A stretch of DNA of 64,000 bases, taken from Embleya hyalina. GTDB taxonomy: Bacteria; Actinomycetota; Actinomycetes; Streptomycetales; Streptomycetaceae. The stretch covers positions 190,888-254,887 of the forward strand of contig NZ_BIFH01000015.1 in the NCBI RefSeq assembly GCF_003967355.1, given 5' to 3'. Position numbers and translations under genes: made by a program. The notes beneath the pieces were generated by a model that was not told the DNA's origin, did not search any database, and was given only the letters and a program-made list of their open reading frames with translations. Shown piece after piece: positions 26,719-35,246 of the stretch; the stretch's first letter is position 1; each line of letters opens with the position of its first letter.

Positions 26719-27131
26719 CTCGACGGAGATGAGCGTCTGGGAATTATGGGGCGCCGTGGTTCCACTTCACAGCCGACCCCAAGGCCCTTCTCGTCCCGCC
26801 GCCGAGCGGCAGGGTCTGCTCTCCGGGACGAACCCGAGGGAGGGCGGATCCTCTCCGAAGTCCGCACCGGGCGACGCGGTTATTCGGTGGCTCGGCGAAC
26901 CTGCCGGCCAAACGACCCGGGACGGAGATCGCGTTCAGCGCGGCGTTCCCCTGCGACGGGCAAATGCTCGGCCGCAGGTGGCGTGACTTGCTTGACGGGT
27001 TCGAGGAGCTTCCGGGGGATCGTGGCACCGGAGTACGCGGCTGGTCGCGAGCGGTTCGATCGCGGCCTCGGGCGCTCGCTTCCGGCAGGAGGTGACCAGC
27101 CTTCGGCGGGGGGTGTCGCTAGGGTTTTGGG
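26719..27131 (+). pseudogene. Decayed coding region (probable frameshifted immunity/accessory gene)
   Basis: No intact gene spans these 413 bp, but protein-like sequence appears in two frames: ELWGAVV around 26735-26755, and in the frame beginning 26733 NYGAPWFHFTADPKALL, then TEIAFSAAFPCDGQMLGRRW and LLDGFEELPG, open to a TGA near 27095. Lacking a start codon, this looks like the broken remainder of a gene that once followed or fused to the preceding one. Confidence 0.4.
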
Positions 27132-27851
27132 GTGGTCGACGACAGCGGTGGTGTGCGGGCTGTGCAGCGGGAGTTCGCCGTCCAAGGGACTGCGGAGGTG
27201 TACGCGTTCCTGGGCGGGATCGTGGACGAGATGGTGCGGGCGTTCGCGGTTTCGGAGGAGGAGGCGTTTCTCCGAGTGGATCGGCATATGCGGCCCTACC
27301 GCTGGGACTTCACGGAGGACCGCGATCGCCGGTTCCTCTTCGAATACTCCGAGGAATACTGGGCCGGCGAGATCTACCTGGAGTCGGATCCGTGGCGGCA
27401 GCTCTCGGGAGACGATCACAGCCGATCGCGGCCTCGGCCGATGCCCGAGGCCGGGGATCCGGAGTTCGGGGGCTTGGCGCTGGGGGACCACCTCGCACCT
27501 GTCGAGATGTTCGTGACGTGGGACGGCGAGCTCGACGACTTCGTGTTCATCGTGGCCGGAGCGCGGCAGAGCACGGGTGGGCATGCCGCGCGGATCGAGA
27601 ACGAGCGCGTGGAGATCTCGATCATCGGTGAGCTGTACGACGCCGAGTCCGACCGGGGATATGTGTCGATGACCTGTCGGCCGAAGGACGGCACCTCCTG
27701 GGCGGACCTCTCGGAGGATTTGCGGATGATCGTCTACCGGCTGCACGCCGCTGGGTTGGAGTATTCACGGGCAACCGTGGCCGATGGTGGTGAGCCGCTC
27801 AGGATTCTCCGGCGGGATCGACGCACGTTCCATATGCTGCGGAAGGCGTGA
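27132..27851 (+). CDS. Hypothetical protein of the Rhs neighbourhood
   Basis: A 239-residue protein from GTG 27132, with no strong ribosome binding site. Segments such as FLFEYSEEYWAGEIYLESDPW, VEMFVTWDGELDDFVFIVAG and VYRLHAAGLEYSRATVADGG suggest an alpha/beta protein. No known family was recognised. Its position after the toxin locus and its acidic character fit an immunity-like or housekeeping accessory role. It overlaps the convergent downstream gene by 53 bp. Confidence 0.5.
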   Translation: MVDDSGGVRAVQREFAVQGTAEVYAFLGGIVDEMVRAFAVSEEEAFLRVDRHMRPYRWDFTEDRDRRFLFEYSEEYWAGEIYLESDPWRQLSGDDHSRSRPRPMPEAGDPEFGGLALGDHLAPVEMFVTWDGELDDFVFIVAGARQSTGGHAARIENERVEISIIGELYDAESDRGYVSMTCRPKDGTSWADLSEDLRMIVYRLHAAGLEYSRATVADGGEPLRILRRDRRTFHMLRKA

Positions 27852-29049
27852 GGTCGGGTTCGCCCGTCGGGTCGCCGAACTCGACGCTCATCCGGGTCGC
27901 GCCTGCCTCCTGTAGGCGCCAGGCCACGCGACGTACGTCCCGCAGGACCTCCTGCCACGAGACCCCTGTGCACGGCGTGCAGGTCAGCGACCACATCGGG
28001 ATCGCCTCGGGGTCGTCGGGGGCCGGTTCCGGCAGGCGGGTGATCCGTACGGCGATGGCTTCGAGTTCGATCGCATCGGACGCGGATGGGGCCAACGTTG
28101 CCGGATCGAGCGCAACGGGGCGCGCCCGCACGAGGGTTGCCGTGAGGACGTCCACGTCCACCGCCCATGCGACCAGGCACACCAGCGCCGTCCCCCAGTC
28201 GCCGATCGCCTCGCGGACCAGTTGCGGATCGACGGGTTCGGCCGCCGCCTCGGGGGCGAACTCGGCTCGCTCGATCACCTCAGCGAGCCGATCGCGGTCC
28301 TCCCACCCCTCGGCGATCGCCGTGGCCCACTCGTAGGCACTTGCTCGGTCGAGGAAGCGGGCGGCGTGCTCCGGTGGCATTCCGGCCACGGCGTCGAGCA
28401 GCGTGCACTCGACCCACCGGAACGCGTCGCCGGCATACCAGTGGTGGCTGTCGGCCAGCTCTCGAACCACCTCCGTGAGCGCCCGGCACACTTCGTCGTC
28501 GCCGGTCACCGTGGGCCCCTGCCCGACCGGCACCCGCCCACCCGGTATCAAGCCCGCTTCGATCAGCGAGGCCGCAACGCGCACCGCCATCGCATCCTCC
28601 ACGGCGAAGCAGTACTCGATGTACGACTCGCATCCGGCCGGGGGCTCGTACGGAGCGGGCACCACGTACACCCGGACGGCGTCGCCGTCGGGTACGAAGC
28701 CGATCTTCTCCAGCCAGCCACAAGTGCCGGGCTGACCAAGCCACCTCGGAGCCAGATGCGAAACGTCGACCCCTGGCGGGGCGTCGTCCGGCCCTGCGGC
28801 GACGAGCACCACGGTGTACGGCTCGGCTTGGGCAATACGCTCGACGATCTCCTCTTTCGGAAGACCGGTCCACTCCATGAGCGTTTCGAGCGCATCGGAG
28901 TCGGGACGCTGCGCAACGAACGCGGCAAACATGACCACGTCGCCCGCGGTACGCATATTGCGCCCCCGCGACGGCACCGCATGAAGCCGACCGGAATCCG
29001 CCACCGTCAACCCGCCCGAAAGGCCGGCCCCCACGAGATCGTCAGACAT
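27799..29049 (-). CDS. Hypothetical acidic protein
   Basis: A 416-residue acidic protein from ATG 29049. Repeated alpha/beta segments are visible (DVVMFAAFVAQRPDSDALETLMEW, TVVLVAAGPDDAPPGVDVSHL, WVECTLLDAVAGMPPEHAARFLDRASAYEWATAIAEGWEDRDRLAEVI is the longest helical part). The C-terminus ends LRDVRRVAWRLQEAGATRMSVEFGDP, similar in layout to the end of the convergent 27132 gene (LRMIVYRLHAAGLEYSRATV), so the two may be distant relatives. Function unknown. Confidence 0.5.
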   Translation of the reverse strand: MSDDLVGAGLSGGLTVADSGRLHAVPSRGRNMRTAGDVVMFAAFVAQRPDSDALETLMEWTGLPKEEIVERIAQAEPYTVVLVAAGPDDAPPGVDVSHLAPRWLGQPGTCGWLEKIGFVPDGDAVRVYVVPAPYEPPAGCESYIEYCFAVEDAMAVRVAASLIEAGLIPGGRVPVGQGPTVTGDDEVCRALTEVVRELADSHHWYAGDAFRWVECTLLDAVAGMPPEHAARFLDRASAYEWATAIAEGWEDRDRLAEVIERAEFAPEAAAEPVDPQLVREAIGDWGTALVCLVAWAVDVDVLTATLVRARPVALDPATLAPSASDAIELEAIAVRITRLPEPAPDDPEAIPMWSLTCTPCTGVSWQEVLRDVRRVAWRLQEAGATRMSVEFGDPTGEPDLTPSAAYGTCVDPAGES

Positions 29050-29179
29050 GCGGCGAGGGTATCCGGCGACGTGAATCACCGGGTTGCGGAGGGAGATTGC
29101 CTGCGGCGGTGGCGGTGCCGGTGGTGCCGTTGTGGCAGTCGGCGGGGGGGACGCCTCTTGCTGTCCGCTCTTCGGCTGC

Positions 29180-29757
29180 GGTGTGCCGGTGCGGGGCCGG
29201 TGGTCCGCGTCGGGGGGTGGGTCGCCACCGGCGTGCGGGCTCCGAGACTCCGGGCGTCCGGCAAGGCGGACGTATTGCTCGGCGAAAACCGACCGGCAGC
29301 GGCGGGCAGGGAGGACGGTCAAGTCAAGTCCGCCGGGCGGCCTTCCCGAATGGGTCGGGCGTTCCCGGCGCGCGTTGCGCTGTTGGTAGCGGGTGGCCGG
29401 TGCGGGGATGGTCGGAGTCGGTGGTGGGTCGCCGCCGGCGTGCGGGGCTCCAAGACTCGAAGCTCCCGACGAGGCGGGCGCGTTGGTCGGCGAAAACCGG
29501 CTGCCGGCGGCGGCAGGGTGAGGGGCCGGGTCGAGCCCGCCGGAGAGCCTTCCCGAGTGGGCCGGGTGCTCCCGGCGGGCGTTGCGCTGGTGGTTGCGGG
29601 CCGGCTGGTGCGGGGTCGGCCGGAGTCGGTGATGGGCCGCCGCCGGCGTGCGGGGCTACGAGACCCGGGACTCCCGACGAGGCGGGCGCCTTGATCGGCG
29701 AAAAGCGGCCTGCAGCGGCGGGCAGGGAGGGCGCTCGGGTCGAGTCTGCCGGCGAGC
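29180..29757 (+). repeat. Tandem array of about 207-bp units (nearly three copies)
   Basis: Landmark GTGCGGG recurs at 29233, 29440 and 29648, spacing 207 and 208 bp. Each copy continues with a GACTC...CCCGACGAGGCGGGCGC-like core, then TCGGCGAAAA and a GCGGGCAGGG block. The copies differ by scattered substitutions. Confidence 0.7.
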
Positions 29758-30177
29758 CTAGGGGATATCGAGGTGCGATGGGTGCGTGTGGGGGCGGGAG
29801 TTCACGAAACCGGACGGTGTGGGGTGCCGCAGTCTCGGTGTGCGAGAAAACCGCAGGTCAGTGGGAAGGGAAGCCGTTTCGAGTGCCTCGGGATCCGGTT
29901 TCGGCTCCCACTGGGCACTTTCGGTCACCTCAACGGCCTCTGCGAGGTCGCAGCGCCCGAAGCCGACCCCGACCGGGCAGTTTCGGTCTCCGCGCCGGCG
30001 TCGAGGAGATCGGAGCACACGAAACCGGCACTCGACGCCCGACTTTCCACCCCGACCCCGCAAAACCGCAGGTCACCGAAACCCGGAGCCCACAACCATC
30101 GACAGCGATCCGGTTTCGAGCCCCAACTCCCCTCCAAACACACCCGAAACACCCCGACCCCCTCGAGAAGGCCACCC

Positions 30178-30300
30178 GGAGGACTCGACCCGACCGCCCA
30201 CCCGCTCCCTCGCTGCAGGCCGCGTTTCGCCGAGCAAGGCGCCCGTCTCGTCGGGAGTCCCGGGTCTCGTAGCCGAGGCGTGGCGCCGGGGTTGTGGTCG
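30178..30300 (-). repeat. Inverted partial copy of the 207-bp unit
   Basis: Read on the minus strand, CTACGAGACCCGGGACTCCC is followed by GACGAGACGGGCGCCTTG and CTCGGCGAAA, matching the third direct copy (29656-29705) almost base for base. The inverted placement about 500 bp from the array could allow a large stem or inversion. Confidence 0.7.
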
Positions 30301-30453
30301 CCGTCGCCGTCGCCGGCCGGACTGTCGGGGTGGGGACTTCGGGGGGACGTGGTGGGGACGGGGAGGGGCAGATCGTGGTTCTGGCGTAAATGTGGTCATA
30401 TCGGCGATAGCGTGGCCGGTATTGGTTCATGCAGCCCTCGGGGGTGGCACGTT

Positions 30454-31518
30454 ATGACGGCGAAACCCGGCAATCCGGCGCTCGTTCGCGCACGATACGC
30501 GCATGGGTGGATTGGGCAGCGGCATCTCTCGGCCGCCTTTCGGGAGTGCGCGGCGGGATTGGGGCTGCGGCTGGATGTGAGCGTGCGGCAGGTTCGACGC
30601 TGGGAATCGGCGAACCCGCCTTGGCCGACGCCCGATTACGTACGGGTGCTGGAAAGCATGTTCGGCGTGCCGCTGGATCGGCTGGGGTTCGTCCGCCCGG
30701 CGCACTTGGTGGATGTGGATCCGGCGATGGACGACGGCCTTGCCTTCCGGGAACTCAAAGGTGGTGAGCAACCGGGTTGGTGGCGTACGGAGTCCGACGA
30801 GATGGCCGGGAACGCGCACTACGCGCGACTGGTGGAGGCGGAACAGTCTGCTGTAGCTGTCCGGTCGTACCTGCCGACCCTGCTTCGCGGTCTGCTGCAA
30901 ACGTTCGAGTACGCCTTCGCCGTCATTCGAGCCGGTTCACCGACCCTGGCACAGGACGAGGTGTTGCGTCGTGCGAAGCGCCGAGTGGAACGCCTCGACG
31001 ATGTCACGAAGTCCCCGTCCCCGCAGCGCTCGTTGTGGTTCATCGTTCACGATTCGGCGCTTCGCAATCCGGTCGGTGGGTGGCAGACCCTCGCTGATCA
31101 ACTCGGTCGTATCTTGGTCGTGCTTTCGCGGCGATCCGACATCCGCCTCCAGGTACTCCCCGACGATGTGGGCGCGCATCCGGGTCTCAACTCCGGACCG
31201 TTCACCTGGTACGACTTCGGGAGAGATCGCGTTGTCTACCTCGAAGGACTCACAGGTCGTTCCTGGACCTCTCGTCCGACCTGCCTCGCCGCCCACACGC
31301 CGGCCTACGATCATCTGCAAGCGGCTGCCCTGACCGTGGACGAGTCGATCGAACTCGTGGCGAAGCGGGCCCGGGAAGCGGAGATGAACGCATGGGCTTC
31401 GAGGACAAGCGTGCCCGGTGGAAGACCTGCAGCCACAGTGGAAACGAAGACTGCGTCGCCGTCGCCCGCCTCGGCTCCGTCGGGGTTCGAGACTCCAAGG
31501 TCGTCGACGGACCGATAG
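30454..31518 (+). CDS. Scr1-type XRE regulator (DUF5753)
   Basis: A 354-residue protein. The N-terminus has an atypical XRE-like helix-turn-helix with VRQVRRWESANPPWPTPDYVRVLE (about 45-68), and the centre and C-terminus have the DUF5753/Scr1 pattern: LPTLLRGLLQTFEYAFAVI, RRVERLDD, LWFIVHDSALRNPVG and GPFTWYDFG. In streptomycetes such regulators work with a small DUF397 partner in whiJ-like systems. The frame is open far upstream, but ATG 30454 gives the family start. The last 40 residues run on past the normal Scr1 end and overlap the DUF397 gene in another frame. Confidence 0.85.
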   Translation: MTAKPGNPALVRARYAHGWIGQRHLSAAFRECAAGLGLRLDVSVRQVRRWESANPPWPTPDYVRVLESMFGVPLDRLGFVRPAHLVDVDPAMDDGLAFRELKGGEQPGWWRTESDEMAGNAHYARLVEAEQSAVAVRSYLPTLLRGLLQTFEYAFAVIRAGSPTLAQDEVLRRAKRRVERLDDVTKSPSPQRSLWFIVHDSALRNPVGGWQTLADQLGRILVVLSRRSDIRLQVLPDDVGAHPGLNSGPFTWYDFGRDRVVYLEGLTGRSWTSRPTCLAAHTPAYDHLQAAALTVDESIELVAKRAREAEMNAWASRTSVPGGRPAATVETKTASPSPASAPSGFETPRSSTDR

Positions 31519-31574
31519 TCACCATGCCTCCTGCTGCGTGGCGGGCGCTTCTCGATGGAGTCCGTCTGCGCTGA
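31392..31574 (+). CDS. DUF397 small protein, partner of the Scr1-type regulator
   Basis: A 60-residue protein with the clear DUF397 pattern: WKTCSHSGNEDCVAVARL, VGVRDSKVVDGPIVTM and PAAWRALLDGVR. DUF397 proteins sit directly downstream of Scr1-type regulators and are thought to bind and modulate them. Its ATG at 31392 lies 127 bp inside the regulator frame, a much larger overlap than usual, so the regulator's original stop was probably lost by a frameshift or point change. Confidence 0.85.
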   Translation: MGFEDKRARWKTCSHSGNEDCVAVARLGSVGVRDSKVVDGPIVTMPPAAWRALLDGVRLR

Positions 31575-31947
31575 GTGCGGACAGCGCAACTGGCCTGGGG
31601 GAAGCACCGGTTGCGGTGCGCCGGGCGGGCTGTTGCACGTGATTGCCGAGGCGGGCGCGGGATTTCGGGGGTCCGCGTCGGGCGACCAACCTTCTGTAAC
31701 ACCTGCGGCCGGGGACCGGCCCGTGGGGTGTCACCAGGGCAAACGTGGTGTTGGGGTGGGGTCGAAGAGGGCTGTGTCGGGGTGCGCTGTGCTCTTTGGT
31801 GACCATGTCACCGGTCTGTGACAGCGCCGTCGTGGGTCGACGACTCCCGTATCGCCCGGGCGTGCGGCCTCGCAATAGTGATCGAGCAAGCACCGCGGGG
31901 CCTCGCCGGCTCCGGGCTTCGATCACCGGATACCAAGGGGACGTTCA
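31575..31947. other. Intergenic region before the lipoprotein gene
   Basis: 373 bp without a convincing gene. A perfect dyad GGTGAC-CAT-GTCACC at 31798-31812 lies about 136 bp before the lipoprotein start and may be an operator. Short GC-rich frames here have no support. Confidence 0.5.
31798..31812. promoter_or_regulatory. Perfect dyad GGTGAC-CAT-GTCACC upstream of the lipoprotein
   Basis: Six-base half-sites around a 3-base centre, in the lipoprotein's upstream region. The binding protein is unknown; the dyad length suits a dimeric repressor. Confidence 0.4.
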
Positions 31948-32682
31948 ATGTTCGGGAACCGCAGCAGGGCCTTCCTCCTCTCCGCCGCCGTCGTCGGCGG
32001 CGCGATGATGATGACGGCGTGCCAGGGCACCGATTCGGGCAACGCCGCGCAGGGCAACCCGCCCGCCGCCGCTCCGGCGGGCCAGGCCGTCACCCAGCAG
32101 TCGTCCGGCGCCTCGACCACCGGCGGCAACCAGGCCGGTGCGAACACCACCGCCGGGACCGGCTCCACCGGCTCCGGCTCCACCGTCAAGGACTCCGGGA
32201 AGACCGTCACGCCGAACAAGGCCGCCGGCAACACCTCCGGCGGCGGCAACTCCGGCTCCGGCGGCCCCGCCAAGTGCCGCACCGACGACCTGAGCTTCCT
32301 CGCCGACGACGTCACCATCGACGGCGACGGCAACCGCACCGTGGCCGTCACCCTGAACAACCTCGCCGGCGACTGCTCGATGTTCGGCTTCGCCGGCGTC
32401 GACCTCAAGACCACCGCCGGACCGATCTCCGCCAAGCGCACCAGCGAACCCGTCTTCCCGATCACCCTCAAGCGCGACACGTCGATCTCCTTCGGCATCC
32501 ACTACCCGAGCAACGACTCCGGCGGCTCCGGCGTCCGCATCACCGGCCTGCTCGTCACCCCGCCCGGGGAGACCAAGGCCGCCGACATCCCCTGGCCCGG
32601 CGCCGCCACCCTCCCCGTCACCGACGGCACCGGCTCCCCCGTCACCGTCGGCCCCATGGGCAGCGCCGGCCAGGGCGGCTGA
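31948..32682 (+). CDS. Secreted lipoprotein with DUF4232-like domain
   Basis: A 244-residue protein. A basic signal peptide with hydrophobic core ends at the lipobox MMTAC, so Cys25 is expected to be lipidated and the protein anchored outside the membrane. A long low-complexity Gly/Ser/Thr/Asn linker (30-110) precedes a beta-rich domain with a Cys pair (CRTDDLSF and LAGDCSMFGFAGVDL) matching the DUF4232 lipoprotein family. Such proteins are common streptomycete surface lipoproteins of unknown role. AAGGGGA lies 10 bp before ATG 31948. Confidence 0.85.
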   Translation: MFGNRSRAFLLSAAVVGGAMMMTACQGTDSGNAAQGNPPAAAPAGQAVTQQSSGASTTGGNQAGANTTAGTGSTGSGSTVKDSGKTVTPNKAAGNTSGGGNSGSGGPAKCRTDDLSFLADDVTIDGDGNRTVAVTLNNLAGDCSMFGFAGVDLKTTAGPISAKRTSEPVFPITLKRDTSISFGIHYPSNDSGGSGVRITGLLVTPPGETKAADIPWPGAATLPVTDGTGSPVTVGPMGSAGQGG

Positions 32683-32689
32683 CCCGCGG

Positions 32690-34015
32690 TCACAGGTAGA
32701 CCGGATGCAACCGGCCCGAGCGCGCCACGTTGAGGCGTGCGTCGTGGCCGGTGCGGGCGAAGGCGGAGACCAGGCGGCCGTCGACGGCGCCGAGGGCAAG
32801 GTCGTGGCGTCGGCCCGACCCGTTCGGGGTGGCGGGCGCGCGCGGGGCGGGCACGTACTCCTGGACCAGCCAGCCGAATTCGAAGGCGTGCTCCACGGCG
32901 CCGGTCCAGGCGGCGTCCGGGGATTCCCGGCCGATGACGACCCCGCGACCCCGGGTGTCGAGCGGGTGCTTGAGGACGTAGCGCTCCCGGTCACGGCCCA
33001 CGGCGCGCAGAACGGCGCCGTCGCACAGCGAGATGTTGCGCGACCAGGGGACGGCCGGCCCGACACGCCGGTGGTCGGCCGCGCCGAACAGGCCGGCGAA
33101 CAGCGGGTCCGACAGCACGGCCAGGCAGAGTTTGTTGTCCCCGAGGAATCGGCCGCGCAGGCCGTTCTGGACGAAGAGGCTCCGCTTCCGTACCGCCCGC
33201 AGGTAGGGCATCGCGTCGACGCCCATCCGCAGCAGGTCCCGGGTCGAGATCTTGGCGTAGGCGTGCGCGATCGGCTCCCCGTCGACGACGGTGGTACCGC
33301 CGGGGTCGGTACGCAGGTCGCGCGGATCGGCGTGCACCACGCGGATCCCGATCGCCGTCAGACCGGCCTCGTAGTCGTTTATCTCGTTGCGATTGGCCCC
33401 CTGCGGGCACAGCAGGGCGACCGAGCGCGGTCGGACCCCGGTGTGCCGCAGCGCCAGATCGGCCAGCCAACTGCCGGTCCAGGTGGGCACGTCGGCGGGC
33501 AGCGGAGCGGGCAGCGCGACCCCCTGTCGGGTCAGCAGCACACGCCACGCGGCCCGGCCCCGGCCCGCCGCGGTGAGTCCGGCGGGGCAGTTCGCGTTGG
33601 TCTCCAGCACCCGCAACCGTCCGTCGGGGTGGGGCAGCAGGTCCAGCCGCATCAGATGTACGCGGTGATCGCGCGCCGCGGCGACCTCCTCGCGCAGCGG
33701 CTCGGGCACGGTGAGCACCCGGCGCAGTCGCGGATCGTGGTCGTACGCGCTCAGGATCGTCTCGATCATCCGGTGGTACGCGGCGAGGAAGGCGTCCAGT
33801 TCCGGGCGCAGTCCCGACCGCAGGCACAGCGGTGGCCCCAGCGGGCGCGGCCGTTGCGCGACCCCGTCCCGCAGGACCAGGGCACGGGTCAGCTCCCGCC
33901 CCTGCGGCGTATGCGCCAGCCGAGCCGCGTGTCGGGCGAACGACTCGTCGAGACCCGGCCAGACATGGGCCCCGGGCCCCGCAGGCGGACGGCGCGGGGA
34001 ATGACGCTTTGTCAC
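32690..34015 (-). CDS. ATP-grasp family protein, circularly permuted type
   Basis: A 441-residue protein from GTG 34015. The pattern LLPHPDGRLRVLETNANCPAGL, then YVLKHPLDTRGRGVVIG and GWLVQEYVP matches the circularly permuted ATP-grasp / glutathionylspermidine-synthase-like family that forms amide or peptide bonds from ATP. The order of the metal- and nucleotide-binding parts is consistent with that group. The same frame is open about 350 bp farther upstream, but that extension is Asp/Arg repeat sequence. The substrate is unknown. Confidence 0.7.
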   Translation of the reverse strand: MTKRHSPRRPPAGPGAHVWPGLDESFARHAARLAHTPQGRELTRALVLRDGVAQRPRPLGPPLCLRSGLRPELDAFLAAYHRMIETILSAYDHDPRLRRVLTVPEPLREEVAAARDHRVHLMRLDLLPHPDGRLRVLETNANCPAGLTAAGRGRAAWRVLLTRQGVALPAPLPADVPTWTGSWLADLALRHTGVRPRSVALLCPQGANRNEINDYEAGLTAIGIRVVHADPRDLRTDPGGTTVVDGEPIAHAYAKISTRDLLRMGVDAMPYLRAVRKRSLFVQNGLRGRFLGDNKLCLAVLSDPLFAGLFGAADHRRVGPAVPWSRNISLCDGAVLRAVGRDRERYVLKHPLDTRGRGVVIGRESPDAAWTGAVEHAFEFGWLVQEYVPAPRAPATPNGSGRRHDLALGAVDGRLVSAFARTGHDARLNVARSGRLHPVYL

Positions 34016-34438
34016 GGGCTCGATGCCGGTCCTCCTGACCTTCGTGGCCGGCCGGCCCGGTCGACCTCCTCGGCCCGCGGCCCGCGGCCCGCTTTCCGTC
34101 GGTTCGGCGCTCGGCGTCGCCGTCTCCCCGCGCGTGCCGGTGCGGTCGAGCCGATCGAGCCGATCAGACCCGTCGGTCCGATCGAGCCGATCGAGGATCC
34201 ACGCATCCGCCGCCGCCACCGCATCGGCACCGCCTGTCACCACGAGCCTCCCGGTTCGACTGTATCCACCCACCGAACCCGGCAAACCGGACAACAACCA
34301 GGCACGCCACCGACCCCCGGCCGCACCGCACCGACCGCCAGGGCCCACCCGTGCCGTAACAGGCGGCACTTTCCGGCCACTTCTGGTTTGCTGGGATCAA
34401 ACGTTTTCAGTCACAAGCCGGAAAGGGCTTGGTTCCGC
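34016..34438. other. Divergent intergenic region with GATCGAGCC-type short repeats
   Basis: Between the divergent ATP-grasp (minus) and small membrane protein (plus) starts. It contains repeated 9-bp units of the form GCCGATCGA at 34147-34196. Read through on the minus strand they encode DRLDR repeats, so a longer ATP-grasp start cannot be excluded. Confidence 0.5.
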
Positions 34439-34768
34439 GTGGAGTTGTTCGCGATTGTCTTCGTCTCCGTGGCCGGCGGGGGCGTTCTCGTCCGCGCGCG
34501 CACGGTCGTCCGGATGTACGAACTCGCCGCATGGCAGCGCTGGTTGCCGCTGGGTCTCGCGCTGATCGGGATCGCCACGAGTCTGCTGCGGGCCGAGGAC
34601 GTGGTGCCGGTCGCCGGGCTGATCGCCCTGCCGTGCTACGTGGCCTCGGTGTTGTTCGCCCAGGCGGGGATCCAGCACGCCGTCGACGAGGCGGCCCGGC
34701 GTCGCCGAAGCGACGTCACGATCCCGGCCCCGGACCCAGACCGAACACCCGCCAGCGCTTGGGGGTGA
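34439..34768 (+). CDS. Small membrane protein
   Basis: A 109-residue protein from GTG 34439 with an N-terminal hydrophobic segment (FAIVFVSVAGGGVLV), a second (WLPLGLALIGIATSLL) and a third (VVPVAGLIALPCYVASVLF), then an arginine-rich cytoplasmic end. It has no recognisable family beyond a small actinobacterial membrane protein. It converges on, and overlaps by 53 bp, the PPOX gene. Confidence 0.55.
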   Translation: MELFAIVFVSVAGGGVLVRARTVVRMYELAAWQRWLPLGLALIGIATSLLRAEDVVPVAGLIALPCYVASVLFAQAGIQHAVDEAARRRRSDVTIPAPDPDRTPASAWG

Positions 34769-35144
34769 CCACGCCCAGGCTGGTGCCCTCGCGGGACAGC
34801 GGGCGCTGCTGTTGCGCCAGCCCCGCCTCGCCCAGGATGTGCCGCATCGCGAATTCCCAGCGCTCCTGCGCCCATTCGTCCTCGCGCATGGCCACCTCGC
34901 CCCACACGATGACGTGCGCGATGTCGCCATCGCGCGCCATCGACAGACACACCCGCGGATCGTGTTCCAGATTCGCCTTCTTGGTGCGACCGGTGAGGCT
35001 GAGGTAGAGGTACTCGTCGTCGTACGCCAGCATCACCGGGGTCACGTGCGGTTCCCCCGTCGGGGTCACCGTGCCCACGTGCACCCAGTGCTCCGGGTCG
35101 CCGAGCATCGCGTCCAGAGCCGTCTTCAGTTCGGGGTCGATCAC
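34716..35144 (-). CDS. PPOX-class flavin/F420-binding oxidoreductase
   Basis: A 142-residue protein of the pyridoxamine-phosphate-oxidase-like split-barrel fold: HVGTVTPTGEPHVTPVM, then YLYLSLTGRTKKANLEHDPRVCLSM. Members bind FMN or coenzyme F420 and reduce small substrates. It starts at GTG 35144 with AAAGG about 10 bp upstream. The specific substrate cannot be predicted. Confidence 0.82.
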   Translation of the reverse strand: MIDPELKTALDAMLGDPEHWVHVGTVTPTGEPHVTPVMLAYDDEYLYLSLTGRTKKANLEHDPRVCLSMARDGDIAHVIVWGEVAMREDEWAQERWEFAMRHILGEAGLAQQQRPLSREGTSLGVVTPKRWRVFGLGPGPGS

Positions 35145-35246
35145 GGAGGATCCGCCTTTCGCAGCACAGGGGCCTCACTGCCACCGTACTGCGCCTCCCA
35201 CCCCACCGGTCACGGGATCACCGTCCCAACGGTGTACGGAAATCGT

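Larger units (their letters stand above)
29050..30453. other. 1.4-kb region of repeats without a convincing gene
   Basis: The region holds the roughly 207-bp tandem array (about 29180-29757), its inverted copy (about 30178-30300) and, between them, shorter decayed repeats such as GAAAACCGCAGGTCA near 29847 with a close match at 30062, and GATCCGGTTTCGA-like sequences near 29890 and 30107. Several long frames are open, but their translations are low-complexity Arg/Gly/Pro and change frame between copies, so I do not call genes. The Scr1-like gene begins at its right end. Confidence 0.6.

Noticed and set aside
29097-30272. A 391-codon frame across the 207-bp repeats
   Set aside because: It changes frame relative to the unit between copies and translates to Arg/Gly/Ser low-complexity sequence, so it is not a gene.
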